Assembly (NCBI GenBank): GCA_002205965.3
Contig: NADL03000480.1
Coordinates: forward strand, 310,001-374,000
DNA: 64,000 nt
Reading direction: 5' to 3'
Origin: Kappaphycus alvarezii
Lineage: Eukaryota; Rhodophyta; Florideophyceae; Gigartinales; Solieriaceae
Part shown: positions 32,750 to 43,275 of the stretch, in pieces
How the letters are laid out: each line of letters opens with the position of its first letter
Numbering within the stretch: the first letter of the stretch is position 1
The notes under the pieces: generated by a model
Databases searched by the model: none
What the model was told of the DNA's origin: nothing
What the model saw: only the letters and a program-made list of their open reading frames with translations
Translations under genes and position numbers: made by a program

Positions 32750-33414
32750 TCCTTCATCAAGCCCGCTGTGTATCTAGAGGGGACATGCATTTGTCCTGAG
32801 TGGACTTTGATTTGGATTTTTTGTTGGCTCTGGTCGCATCAAAAGAAGCTATCCGAATTCTCCTGGCTTAGTACGCTTTAGCAGGTCTCATGGTTGAAGT
32901 ATGGTATGTCAGTAATGCCTATCTTTATGGGCAAATTGATACTACTGTGTGCATGAAACAACGTACGGATTCAACTGTAAATCAAGAGCGCTCTCGGATC
33001 ATCTTCAAGTTTAAGAATTCCATCTACCGACTTCGGTCAAGCTGGATGTATCTGGGGTTCCTCTTCGTTGTTTCAAAAATAAGCTGGGATTTTGAGCTGT
33101 CTAAAAATTATGCAAGAGTATTTTATAATGCAATTGGAAAACAATTTATCATTGCTGTTATCATTATCGATGACAGGTCATTTTTTAGTAACTCGCTTGA
33201 TCTGCTGGAGCATCTCAACAGAAGTTTACTACAGGAATTTGATGTAAAATTATTTGGAATATTGACATCATTTTTGAGCTGGGAAGTACACCAAAACCAA
33301 GACGGAATCAAGGTGTCAGAACATTGCTATGTAGGGCAACTTTTGGATAGCAACGTACTCCGTGAAGCAACCACAGCCTCGACTCCACTTCTCGAAACTT
33401 TCGATATTGTTTAG
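32750..33414 (+). pseudogene. Copia family 2 reverse transcriptase remnant
   Basis: Frame 32890-33411 gives V-S-N-A-Y-L-Y-G (normally D-V-x-N-A-Y-L-x-G), K-F-K-N-S-I-Y-R-L-R-S-S-W and the I-I-I-D-D position of the catalytic Y-V-D-D, already altered. Upstream, 32780-32880, homology continues with a stop at 32869. Cannot encode an active enzyme. Confidence 0.75.
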
Positions 33415-33589
33415 GCTCGAAACCCCTGTGTATCTCTGCGAAAGGACAAATAATCAATCTATTGTGCAACTATCGAATAACTTCTCCATTTGACAGTTTG
33501 TAGACTACCTGAAATCTAGTTCACCGTAAATGCACTTGCATGTAAAGTGCAAAGTCCGAAAGTGCGTCACGCTTCTTGTGATGAAACGA

Positions 33590-34165
33590 TTGCTCCGTTA
33601 TATATCGGGCAAACGTCGATTGGGCAAAAGGGTTCCGCGAAGCAGAAATGATGTTAAATAAATTAAGAAGTCTTTGAAAATAAAAGGAATGGTGGACTCA
33701 GATTTGGCAAGAGATGAAGAGTTCAGGGAATCAACAAAGGATTTTTAGTGATGCTCAGCGATGCACCTGTCGCGTGGAAAAGCCAGAGGCAATCGATCGC
33801 TTGACTTTCATTAAACGAAGCTGATTTTTTTGCTCTCTCACTATGCGTAAACGAATTGCTATTGATGCGCCGCTTATTCTGCTAAATGGTCAAACTCAAG
33901 CCGTATGAATTATCTATGAGTATTCCACATAAACTTATTCTCATCGACAACAAAGCTGCCATTTCGATTGCTGAGAAGGACCAGGTTTCTGCAAAAAGCA
34001 AGCATATTGAGGTGAAGTGCTGCCATTTATGAGAAGACATCAGGAATGTGGTGGTCAAAATTATACACATTGGGACCACCGAAAAAGTCTTTGATATTGT
34101 AAAAAGTCGGTTTACAGGCGCACTTGTCAAAAAACATCGCAATCGCTTCCTAGTGTAGTGTTTTA
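33590..34165 (+). pseudogene. Copia family 2 RNase H remnant
   Basis: Frames across the region read L-R-Y-I-S-G-K-R, M-V-D-S-D-L-A (first catalytic Asp), L-S-D-A-P-V-A-W-K-S, N-E-A-D-F-F-A-L-S (Glu region), D-N-K-A-A-I-S-I-A and K-H-I-E-V, the standard Copia RNase H order. Several frameshifts and stops. Confidence 0.8.
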
Positions 34166-34629
34166 TTTGTAATCTGTAGTCATGTACTGGTAACAATTAT
34201 TGGTCTACTCAGAAGTTCAAAGGTGCAAAAAAATCATGTATCACTGTACTTTGGCTGGATAAATCATACCACTTAAGGCGACATCAACCTCCACTAACGA
34301 TAATCACAATTATACTTTCACAGAAAATCCCTATTACTCACTAATTCACCGGGAGATATTAGTCCATGGGCCCTCCTTTCGCATATGCTGTCAATTATTG
34401 TGCTGAAGGAGGAAGAAAATTCGGTACTTGAAGAAAACATGCAAATTTTACTGCAGAAACTAATATAATATCCACATGGCCTAATTTTTAGTATTTGCTT
34501 AGTGACTGCTTGTATTGCTACCGTGAAATTGTCGAATAAGTGTTATAGCACGCCTACGAACTGAATCGATTTGAAAAATAAGTATTGGAACGCCGTGTAC
34601 AATGTAGCAAAGCTAGCGCCGAGGACAGT

Positions 34630-34937
34630 TGTTGGAGGCCAATCTTGTACGTCGGAAGGGACTTTACAGTTGTGAACCTCGCAGATCCAGGAAAGGCCCG
34701 GCTGAAGGAACCTTGAATTAATTTACTGTACTTCGGCAACCGTACTGTAATGAAAAAGAGACCCTAGTATCCGACTGAAATTGGATCGTAGTCCCAAAGG
34801 ATACCCGCTGAGGTGTTGCTGTAAAGTGCAGTGGTCTGTAGGAGTGAGACCGCAGAAGATCAATAAATACAGAGTTGAGAGGGTCAATTAGGGTGTATCC
34901 AGAAACACAGTACAGACCAAAAATGTTGACTCTTACA
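34630..34937 (+). repeat. Copia family 2, 3' LTR
   Basis: TGTTGGAGGCCAATCTTGTACG to GACTCTTACA. Contains TTTACTGTACTT and CAATAAATACAGAG. Clearly diverged from the 5' LTR. Confidence 0.85.
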
Positions 34938-36045
34938 CGGAATATACCTGCAGATGTCGACTGAAACTGAAATGATTAAACTTGAACTTCTTATCCATGT
35001 TTTTTTCATTTAAGTGTGTTTATGATTTCTTACCTGAATGAGTGTGAACGGATTGGTTTCCTGTGATTACATTTTTTGAGAACGATTGAAAAATTTGAGT
35101 CCTACGAGGATATTCATGTAGAGTAATTGCACTGAATCTGAGACTTTAAAGGGTGGTACAGCTTAGCATCATCAGAATGCAAGCGTATTGCATTGGGACC
35201 GAGGCTGTGAATTTGGTGATATAGCTTGGAATCTTGCTGGTAAAAGTGTGTACGCAACATTCCTGGGTGATGAATATCGATGAATGCAGCATGCGAGTCT
35301 TAAGTTTCGCGAGCCTGATAGGCATTGATGCAAAGATTACGTAAAGTTCATTCTGAAGCTAATGCAATAGTCTAGCAGAGAATCAAACGGTTACAGAGTA
35401 CCAGATAAGCGTTTACCAGACGCTAATAAAGACGCAGTAGCCCGAAGTTGTTCACTTGTGAGAGAGGACAGCCCAGAGAATGTGCTGAGCATCTGGCCTC
35501 CCCACAAAGTGTGATATATATCATTAATCCATGATTGAATTCTGATTTGAACTTAAGTACCAGAAACATGCAACACAGTACAGTGTTTGCGCAGCTTGAG
35601 CAAATTATTTCACCATTTGGTACTGTCCTTCGGTGTACAGCACTGCAAACATAGTACTACTGTGTTCAGTAAAGTTCTGTATAGTGTATTCTAGATAAGG
35701 TACTATACATTCCTATATTTGGCATACACGGTAAAATGCATTTGCCGCCTTATTAAATGAGTGCATTACAAAACAAAATCTCCCGTATGGTAATAATTTC
35801 AATGGTTAAAACAGTCAGATATGCTGCTCACTGTCTTAAAATGCGGAATAAAACATCCTTTGTAATCTTACTTTTGGTCGCCGGTGGGTATTATTGACAA
35901 CTCAAAAATACAAGCCCCGGGTTTACTCATGTAGTCGTGCATTTTAAGTAACATTCAACACAAAGAAATTGTCATTGACCGTTTTAGCTAGGGAAGGGGA
36001 ACCAGAGTTGGATGAAAACACAGAAAATCTCACTGACTAGGAGTG
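34938..36045. other. No recognisable gene
   Basis: AT-rich, with TACAGTA-type words at about 35570-35720. No open frame of note. Confidence 0.45.
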
Positions 36046-36124
36046 AAAGAAATCCCATTCCAGTACTGGAGCTAGTATATACATTATTAGGGTAAGCAAG
36101 GACAGAATGGGTGCTTTTGAAAAA
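36046..36124 (+). repeat. 79-bp flank duplicated inside the 3' LTR
   Basis: The 79 bp before the 5' LTR recur, essentially unchanged, at 42783-42861, inside the 3' LTR. Confidence 0.9.
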
Positions 36125-36553
36125 TGTTAGAATTAGAAGATGTTTTTGTCAGCCGGACAATGCTAACCGACAGTAGTTCCAATTCATTACGTATGATGAA
36201 TAGAATTGATATATTTTAGATTAATTTACTGTGCTTTATACTGTCAGTTAGGCTATGCAACTGTACTGTATTTTGTCAGCTAGTCTACAGTATACTGTCA
36301 GCTAGTCTACAGTATACTCCTGACCTGGGCACCTCAGGCAGGGTAATCTACAGTATAAAGAGAGTGATGGTGTTGCATCCCGCACACCATCACCAACAAC
36401 ATTATCAAACAACATCAAACACCCGAACCACGCTCCTCACCCTCAGCAGTAAGCTGACCGAAAATACCCGCGGGAACACCGTAAGTGTCCCCCTCAACTA
36501 AGGCGCCAGAGTAGCGCTTAAAGGGACGCACATTCGCGCCCCCCCGCTCAACA
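36125..36553 (+). repeat. Copia copy B 5' LTR
   Basis: Starts TGTTAGAATTAGAAGATG and ends about GCTCAACA. Carries a 22-bp tandem duplication (36275-36318, GTCAGCTAGTCTACAGTATACT twice) that the 3' LTR has only once. The rest is almost identical to the 3' LTR. The right edge is inferred from the 3' LTR and copy A. Confidence 0.8.
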
Positions 36554-36655
36554 GCGGGGCGAATCAACATTCCGGAATTTAACTTTCGCCCTCCCCGCTC
36601 TGCTGACTTGAATCCTATTGCCCTCCCACTGCTGCTTTGGAAACTCTTGCTTCTT

Positions 36656-36755
36656 CTCTGTTGTTTGGTGGTACGGTTGGTCAGTGTTGTCTCTGTTGTT
36701 TGGTGGTACGGTTGGTCAGTGTTGTCTCTGTTGTTTGGTGGTACGGTTGGTCAGT
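36656..36755 (+). repeat. 35-bp tandem repeat, three units, in Copia leader
   Basis: Three head-to-tail units starting CTCTGTTGTTTGGTGGTACG at 36656, 36691 and 36726. The T/G-rich leader makes long open frames on both strands here (36618-37056) that are not genes. Confidence 0.9.
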
Positions 36756-37100
36756 GGTAACTATTCTAGCCCTTTTTTGTCTTGGTGCTGGTATCAGTTC
36801 TGGTTTCGCTTTCGCTTTTGGTCTTGGTATTTGCAGCTTGGTCTCTGTTCTGGTCTGGTGCTGTCGCATTCGCTTGGGTCTGTCTACTCCTACGCTGTGC
36901 CTGGTTGTGGTCTGGCTGTGGTTCTACGCGCTCTTGGTACTGGTTGGGAATCTACTTGGCTCGCTGGTTGTGGTTGGCTACTTTGTTCTTGGAAGCTGTT
37001 GCTACATTTCTTTAACCGTTTGTGCCTTTTTTGTTTTAAGCTCTAGCTTGCTTTGATCACCTAGCTGTTCTAGGTATCACTGCAGGGTATCTTATAGCTA

Positions 37101-37172
37101 GTAAGGTAACCTTAGCTTTATTGCAGGTAAACAAAAGGTATCTAACATACTGACCAGTGGGTTTCTACATAG
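37101..37172 (+). other. Predicted leader intron creating the ATG of the zinc-finger ORF
   Basis: 72-nt candidate intron with donor GTAAGG (37101), branch site TCTAAC (37141-37146) and acceptor TAG (37170-37172). Joining A37100 to TG at 37173-37174 makes an ATG in frame with the leader ORF. Same design as the Gypsy leader intron at 4623-4719 and the remnant at 12410-12490. Confidence 0.65.
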
Positions 37173-37869
37173 TGTCTACGCTACGTGAACACCTGGAGGA
37201 CGTCTTCGGTTCAGAGCTTGACTCTGACGAGGAACGGAACGTGGCCCCTGCCCTCATCGATCACGAGGCAGTGAGCGCCGCGGAGGAAGTACCGGGAGAA
37301 CGTTCTTTCTCCCCTACGTCAACGCCTGGTGACTATATCCTCTCCGCGCCGGCAACGCCGGTAGTAAATTTAGACACTGCCCCCTCCCTTCCGGAGGACC
37401 TGTCACCGCGGCTTCCTCTTCTCGTACTCCGCCTCCTCCCGCATCGCTTTCTACCGCTGCCTATCCTCCTCCTCCTCCACACCAACCGTCTCGAATTACA
37501 AGGCTCCCAGTCCCTACCACGACGCCTGAAGCTCCGCGCGCCCGTGCTTCTAGCTCTCGTCAGCTGAGGCCGATAGAAGAAGGGCTTTCGCACTACATCT
37601 ACCGCGTAGCGAACGACCGCATCAGGAAGAAAAAGAAGGGCAAGACACGTCAAGCCCATTGCGAGACTTGCGACCGCAATTTTTCATCTCACCTGCCCGT
37701 CCACAAGAAAGGTAAGGACCACATATAAAAGGTCTGGAAACTCGAAAACCCGAGGGGTTTCCACTTCGAGTTGTGCAATATTACCATCTACAACAAGCCT
37801 GACGCCGATCGTCATATTCTCACCAAGAAGCACGTCAAGAACGAACGACTCCGCTTAGGACTTCTTTAA
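37173..37869 (+). pseudogene. Accessory C2H2 zinc-finger ORF in Copia leader
   Basis: After the predicted spliced ATG, the first frame (to 37567) starts with an acidic region (many D/E in the first 50 codons). After a frameshift near 37395, the other frame is proline-rich and reaches Y-R-V-A-N-D-R-I-R-K-K, close to A-N-H-R-I-R-K-K of the Gypsy ORF. Finger 1, C-x2-C-x10-H-x5-H, lies at 37660-37722 and is followed by a TAA (37726). Finger 2 at 37765-37833 has its first Cys changed to Phe (TTC) but keeps C-x12-H-x5-H. The frame ends at 37869. So the layout matches the Gypsy leader protein: acidic, proline-rich, basic, two long-spaced fingers. Function unknown; now broken. Confidence 0.7.
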
Positions 37870-37948
37870 ATAGTTCCAACCCCCCCTAATACACCCTAAA
37901 GACTAAATTCCTCTATCATCAGGAACCGTTGAAAAGGGACAACTCAAG

Positions 37949-39245
37949 ATGGTCACTCTGGAGTATATCCAGAAATGCCTTAACGCATATAAACCAATTT
38001 CCCCATCACATTGCAACGTTAAAGCTGCTCTTTCTCTTTACATAAATGCCGACCCGCAACCTTCGCATGAAGATGCGATAATTGGCCTTCGCGAAGATCT
38101 CCCCGTGGAAATCTTTTACAACACAGAATTTATTTCTGGTCCTGCGGTACTGTTCAGGCTTCTCCGCGACTAATTGCAACTACAAGGGCTGGAGTACACT
38201 CAGCATCCAGAAAATTCGCGTATTTTTTGGGGAATCCCATCAATGCTTTATCGGTCGGAACAGGATAAGAACGAAGCATATGCCGTACTCGCTAGTGCGA
38301 AAAGACATAATGAAGTACATTCAACCTCTCAAGTTATTGAGAAATCTCGCTATGCTGACGATTCGAGGGTTGCTCACAACCTTGCAACTCATTTCAAATA
38401 CGCGGAAAAGTTTACAGGTAAACTTGGTGAGGATATCAACGAATACATATCCAACTACCTCGATGCCACCACAGATTATGAACTCCCTAACGATAAGACG
38501 TTGCAATACTTCCATAACGTTTTCGATGGTGATGCGAAACGGTTCTACCGTGAGCATGTCTCTGGGCGCTGTGAAATGTTTTCGGAAGCGGTAGCTATTA
38601 TGAAGGAAGAATACAATAGTTCTACCCGTCAGAACAGAATTCGTAAACAACTTCAAAGCTTAAGACTTTCCGCTGTAATCGAAAGCAAGCGTTGTACTGT
38701 GCCTGAGGCATTGGAAGAACTAAGGGAGAAATCACCAAATTTGCTCCGCAAGGTCCCCCGCAGCACAGGTCTGAGGAAGACAAAGTCGAGTACCTCTATA
38801 AGGCTGTCATTGGTGCGCCCTGGGCTAAAACATCAATCGCAAATGCTCTATCGGCAAAACCCCAGTGGAATTTTCAACAGCTGTACACTTCTCTTGAATC
38901 AAGTTGGTTGATAAATCAAGAAGAGATTGAAAGAAACAGAGAGATTCCAAAGCTCCTGGTCGTTCGGAACCCTCATTGAGACCGAACGCACCTCCGACAA
39001 TCCCGAATATTCCTGGTCTCTACTTCAACCACGGAACATATGGTAAGCCCCGTAAACCAGGATCGCGGTCGTCTGCTCCCGCGTCATATCTACGCCGTCA
39101 AGAACAATCCAATCGTTCCAATTGCTATCGTAAGGATGCACCCGGCAAAAATGGTCTTGACCGCTTCGAAATGTTCGCCGGTGTAACAATTGTGGAGACA
39201 AAAATCATTTCATTCGAGAATGCCCTATGCCTCAGAATGTCATGA
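37949..39245 (+). pseudogene. Copia copy B gag with CCHC zinc knuckle
   Basis: ATG at 37949. The frame runs to a single in-frame TAA (38171-38173), then continues in the same frame to about 38735. After a frameshift the conserved reading passes into another frame (E-E-D-K-V-E-Y-L-Y-K-A-V, then S-W-L-I-N-Q-E-E). A CCHC knuckle, C-x2-C-x4-H-x4-C, lies at 39182-39223 in a further frame. Gag would package the element RNA. Matching remnants in copies A and C show that this is the family's gag. Confidence 0.8.
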
Positions 39246-39539
39246 ATAATGTCAGCAACGCGTTATGCAGAAACCAGGTCGTGCTCAGCAAATCCTCTTC
39301 GAACTATGTCAACAAGTCGAAGATGCCATTTTAGTGATAGTGAGGACGCAGAAGATCCGTTCAACGACACTGAGGAGAAAATTGACTGCTACAATGAAGA
39401 TGAAGGAAATAATGTCCCCAAAGAGCAAAAATCCCAGTTACGGCTGAAAATTTTCACAATGACATCATGGGATCCTATACAGAGAGCTTTGATGTAGATT
39501 TTGGTCCTAAAAATTTTCTTTAAGGAACAGTAAATCACC

Positions 39540-40096
39540 CTTCCGTATGAAAGATTTCTCATTCGGTACTGCTCTCCAGAAAAGTAGGACTCCATCTAGA
39601 GTCGATATAAGTTCTAACTTCAGTCGACGTATCCAATTCAACCAAAAACACATACTTCCCCATGATGTTTTCTTGACTGATGCAGAAACGGTTGCCTTCC
39701 ACAGAAAACTGAGCCTGAAAGGGCAAACGGAATGGCAAGGGGCATGCATTGACTCTGGTGCTCAAAGAACAGTCATTGGTCTTCAGCAAGCCCGTGCGTA
39801 TTGTAGATTAATGGGTAATAAATTCAAGATGAAAAAAAGCAGAAACCTATACAGGTTTGGACAACACGTTCAGCGTGCTATGGCTCGATTGGTATTCTGA
39901 TCCCTCTGCCCACATCTCCTATATCTTTGCAGGTTGATGTCGTCAATTCAGATATGCCATTCTTGCTTGGACTTGACACACTTGACAGGATACAGATTTA
40001 TTTCAACAACGTGGAAAACACTATGTGTAATCCAGTCCTGCAATGGAAGATGCCTGTTGTTCGCAAAAATGGTCATGCTTACCTTCTATGGAACCA
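39540..40096 (+). pseudogene. Copia copy B aspartic protease
   Basis: Frame 39547-39897 contains A-C-I-D-S-G-A-Q-R-T-V-I-G, with the catalytic D-S-G intact (Asp codon 39751-39753). After a frameshift near 39898 it continues in another frame with M-P-F-L-L-G-L-D-T-L-D, the conserved second half of Copia proteases. Confidence 0.85.
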
Positions 40097-41235
40097 AAGT
40101 GTCATCAACTTTACCCATAGCGAGCTGACTAAACTCCATCGAGGTTTCCATCACCCTTCCACTGAAAAATTATTGAATCTTCTCAAAAAGGCCCGATCGG
40201 AAGAGTGTGATGCTAATACGAAACAAATCCTCGAAAAAATTTCGCGACATTGCGATACATGTCAACGTCTGGGTCCTACTCCCATTCGCTTCAAGGTATC
40301 CATGCAAGATACAGATGAACTGTTTTTGGTGACGAACTATCTCTAGATTTAATGTTTATCAACAATCAACCAGTCCTCCATGTTATCGATACAGCCACTC
40401 ATTTTTCAAGCGCCGTTTTCTTAGACCCGAGCTCAGGATACAATCAGAGTGTTGAAGAATCTGGCTTGCTTTTCTTGAGGCCTGGTGTCTAAAGTACTCT
40501 GGATACCCTAATCAGATTCGGACCGACGCAGGATCAGTATTTAACTCTCCCCGATGGAAAGACATCTTGAATGGATGTGGAATCAAACTTAGAATTTCTG
40601 TGTTGAAGCCCATAACTCTCTCGGTAAGGGGAACGACTTCATGCTCCGCTACGCCGTATCTTTCGAAAGGTTCATCGAATGTACCCCCACATCAGAAAGG
40701 AGCTTCTCCTCGAGATTGCTAACAAAGCAATGAATGACACCATTGGAGAAAATGGTTTAGTCCCTTCATTTCTGGTATTTGGAATCCAACCGAGGTTCCC
40801 AGTTTTAAACTCAAAACTACCCCAGCAAAGTGAACGCATGAAAATTATTGCCGATGCCATGATGGAAAATAAAACTATCATTGCAGAAAGACGCATTACA
40901 ACTGCGTTAAGTAGTAATGTCCCTTCTGCTTCGGACAGAGTTTACTATCCAGGTGACGAAGTTCTCATCTTCAGAGAGAAAGAGAAGGAATGGATAGGCT
41001 TATACAGTTATCGATTTCCATGACAAAATTGTTCATGTTCAAAGGGGAAATTCACCGATTAAACGTTTCAACACACAACAAGCGAAACCGTACTTTCGCG
41101 AAATTAGGGAAGAAGTTGTCGACCCTTCGAATTCTCCACCCCCTCTGAATTCTATCAAACTATGTTGAAACCATTCCGTTCTCAAAAAACCCCTAGTCCC
41201 CTCTTCTCTACTCATCTTACAGAAATTATTCATCC
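40097..41235 (+). pseudogene. Copia copy B integrase
   Basis: The zinc-binding H-x11... region begins at L-H-R-G-F-H-H-P-S (about 40137) and ends C-D-T-C (40251-40262). The core follows in shifted frames: L-D-L-M-F-I (first Asp), H-V-I-D-T-A-T-H-F-S, R-T-D-A-G-S (second Asp, about 40525), V-E-A-H-N-S (Glu, about 40605), then frame 40679-41020 with F-G-I-Q-P-R-F-P. At least three frame changes occur. Confidence 0.8.
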
Positions 41236-42048
41236 CAAAGATCCACGCACAGCTGAGTTCGGTCCAGAAACGAAAGGAAATCATGGGACTGATTGAACAT
41301 GGCACATGGAAAGTAGTATGCAAGGATGAAGTACCATCTAACGCAAATGTTCTAGGTGAAGGTTTGTACTCGCCATCAAAGATTCTGGTACAAATCGTGA
41401 AGCGTGGAAAGCTAGATTCGTCGTACAAGGTCATAGGGATAAAATGAAAGAATTTCTTGTCCATGACACTAGCACTGCTCGTCAACATTCGATCAGAATA
41501 CTAGTTGGACTTGCATCTATCTTCGGCTTCAAACTCTTCTCAACGGATGTTACAAAGCATATCTGCAAAGCGCCGAGAAACTCCTTAGAGACATCTATGT
41601 AAAACCGACAAAGGAGTTTGAGCTTGGTCCTGATGCAATGCGTAAGCTTCTTAAGCCCCTCTACGGACTCCTTGACAGTGGTGATTACTGGGGAAGAGCA
41701 ATTTACGAACATTTAAGATCCGATCTTGGAATGGAATCTACAACTAATGACGGATCATTCTTCTTTACGGTAATTGATAAGAAGCTTTCTGGCCTTTGTG
41801 TAACCTATGTCGACGATTTACTTCAAGCTGGAAATGAGCACTTTGAAAAGTTCTCAAGGAAAACCGAAAATCGTTTCAAGTGTAAACGTAGGGAGTACGA
41901 TAACATCCAGTTCTCTGGAGCGCAAATCGAAAGAAAACAATTTGGTTCGAAGTGCATCAATCCAACAACATACAGAGGCTCAAATTACTTCCCAATGATG
42001 TCCCTTTTAGTTCGTATAAATCACAGAAGGCTAAACTGGCTTGAATAG
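41236..42048 (+). pseudogene. Copia copy B reverse transcriptase
   Basis: The frame before 41500 holds W-K-A-R-F-V-V-Q-G-H-R-D; a frame change near 41550 breaks S-T-D-V-T-K-A-Y-L-Q-S (catalytic Asp). Frame 41638-42045 gives K-P-L-Y-G-L-L-D-S-G-D and Y-V-D-D at 41806-41817. Another break follows at about 42000-42100. Confidence 0.9.
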
Positions 42049-42181
42049 CGTACACGAGGCCTGAATTTCATTTCGGGTCGCCCAAGCCGCTCAACTTACG
42101 GAAGACGTATTCAAAAGAGATCCGCAGAACCATATCAAAAGGATCAATCTAGCCTTAAAGGTCGTCAGAAATGACACCTCT

Positions 42182-42727
42182 ATGCGACTGAAGTTTCCGA
42201 AGCTTGATTTGAAATCACTCTACTTTCGTGTTTACTCCGATGCATCATTTGCTACAAATATCGACGGATCATCACAGCTTGGATACATTATTTTCTTGGT
42301 AGATGAAACTGACAAGTGTCAACCGCTTTACTGGTCATCTCAGAAATCGAAACGTGTCACGAAGTCCGTACTTGGCAGTGAAGTTATGGCATTAGCTGAT
42401 GCATTCGATATGTCCTACGCATTGAAACATGACTTACAGAAAATGTTATTAAGACCTGTTCCTATCACCATGTTTACGGATAGCTTGTCTCTTTTCGATG
42501 TCATTACTAGGGCAACTAAGACTAGTGAGAAACATCTCATGATAGATATTGCTACTGTTAAGAATTCTTACAAGTCGAAAGAACTCCAGAACATCAACTT
42601 TATTCGCTCTGCGTTCAACCCTGCTGACGCTCTAACAAAATTCAAAAGTGACGCAATTCTACACCGCATCATCCGAGATGGTCGCATTAGTCATCCAATT
42701 GAGCAATGGATTGATAGAGAAAGCTAA
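42182..42727 (+). CDS. Copia copy B RNase H, open segment
   Basis: A 181-codon segment, uninterrupted, with the Copia RNase H catalytic positions: Y-S-D-A-S-F-A (Asp), G-S-E-V-M-A-L-A-D-A (Glu) and M-F-T-D-S-L-S-L-F-D (Asp), followed by N-P-A-D-A-L-T-K near the end. It is the C-terminal part of the polyprotein, not an independent gene. The best-preserved domain in the window. Confidence 0.85.
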   Translation: MRLKFPKLDLKSLYFRVYSDASFATNIDGSSQLGYIIFLVDETDKCQPLYWSSQKSKRVTKSVLGSEVMALADAFDMSYALKHDLQKMLLRPVPITMFTDSLSLFDVITRATKTSEKHLMIDIATVKNSYKSKELQNINFIRSAFNPADALTKFKSDAILHRIIRDGRISHPIEQWIDRES

Positions 42728-42762
42728 ATTCGTTTGGTTCAAACGAACAAAGAGAGTGGGAA

Positions 42763-43267
42763 TGTTAGAATTAGAAGATGTCAAAGAAATCCCATTCCAG
42801 TACTGGAGCTAGTATATACATTATTAGGGTAAGCAAGGACAGAATGGGTGCTTTTGAAAAATGTTAGAATTAGAAGATGTTTTTGTCAGCCGGACAATGC
42901 TAACCGACAGTAGTTCCAATTCATTACGTATGATGAATAGAATTGATATATTTTAGATTAATTTACTGTGCTTTATACTGTCAGTTAGGCTATGCAACTG
43001 TACTGCATTTTGTCAGCTAGTCTACAGTATACTCCTGACCTGAGCACCTCAGGCAGGGTAATCTACAGTATAAAGAGAGTGATGGTGTTGCATCCCGCAC
43101 ACCATCACCAACAACATTATCAAACAACATCAAACACCCGAACCACGCTCCTCACCCTCAGCAGTAAGCTGACCGAAAATACCCGCGGTAACACCGTAAG
43201 TGTCCCCCTCAACTAAGGCGCCAGAGTAGCGTTTAAAGGACGCACATTCGCGCGCCCCCCCACAACA
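42763..43267 (+). repeat. Copia copy B 3' LTR, recombinant
   Basis: After a polypurine tract (AGAGAGTGGGAA) it begins TGTTAGAATTAGAAGATG (42763-42780), then TC, then 79 bp of the sequence that lies upstream of the 5' LTR (42783-42861), then a second TGTTAGAATTAGAAGATG (42862) and the rest of the LTR. Copy A's LTR has no such insert. The right end is near CACAACA. Confidence 0.85.
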
Positions 43268-43275
43268 ACAAAAAA

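Larger units (their letters stand above)
29592..34937 (+). mobile_element. Copia family 2 element, both LTRs, degenerate
   Basis: Two about 305-bp LTRs bound a Copia-order polyprotein remnant: gag end with an R-G-R-G stretch (about 30740-30800), integrase (about 31650-32110), RT (32750-33410), RNase H (33590-34160). Integrase precedes RT, which defines Copia. Stops and shifts occur throughout. The LTRs differ from each other much more than the Gypsy LTRs do, so it is old. No target-site duplication is visible (left CTAAG, right CGGAA). Confidence 0.85.
36125..43267 (+). mobile_element. Copia family 1, copy B: best-preserved copy
   Basis: Ty1/Copia order between two LTRs: leader with tandem repeats and intron, zinc-finger accessory ORF, gag with CCHC knuckle, protease (D-S-G), integrase, RT (Y-V-D-D), RNase H, polypurine tract, 3' LTR. 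Domains are more complete than in copies A and C, but at least six frameshifts or stops remain. The 3' LTR is recombinant. A-rich DNA on both sides (GAAAAA left, AACAAAAAA right) could hide a poly-A target duplication. Confidence 0.9.

Noticed and set aside
36656-36755. Possible CRISPR-like array
   Set aside because: The units are contiguous without unique spacers and the DNA is eukaryotic; it is a simple tandem repeat.
36618-37056. Long hydrophobic frames of about 140 codons
   Set aside because: They lie in the T/G-rich Copia leader with a 35-bp tandem repeat, and the apparent membrane protein is a product of base composition.
43130-43275. C-terminal part of the 226-codon minus-strand frame
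   Set aside because: This portion is the antisense of the Copia 3' LTR, and the same stretch is found at the 5' LTR, so it is not part of a gene.
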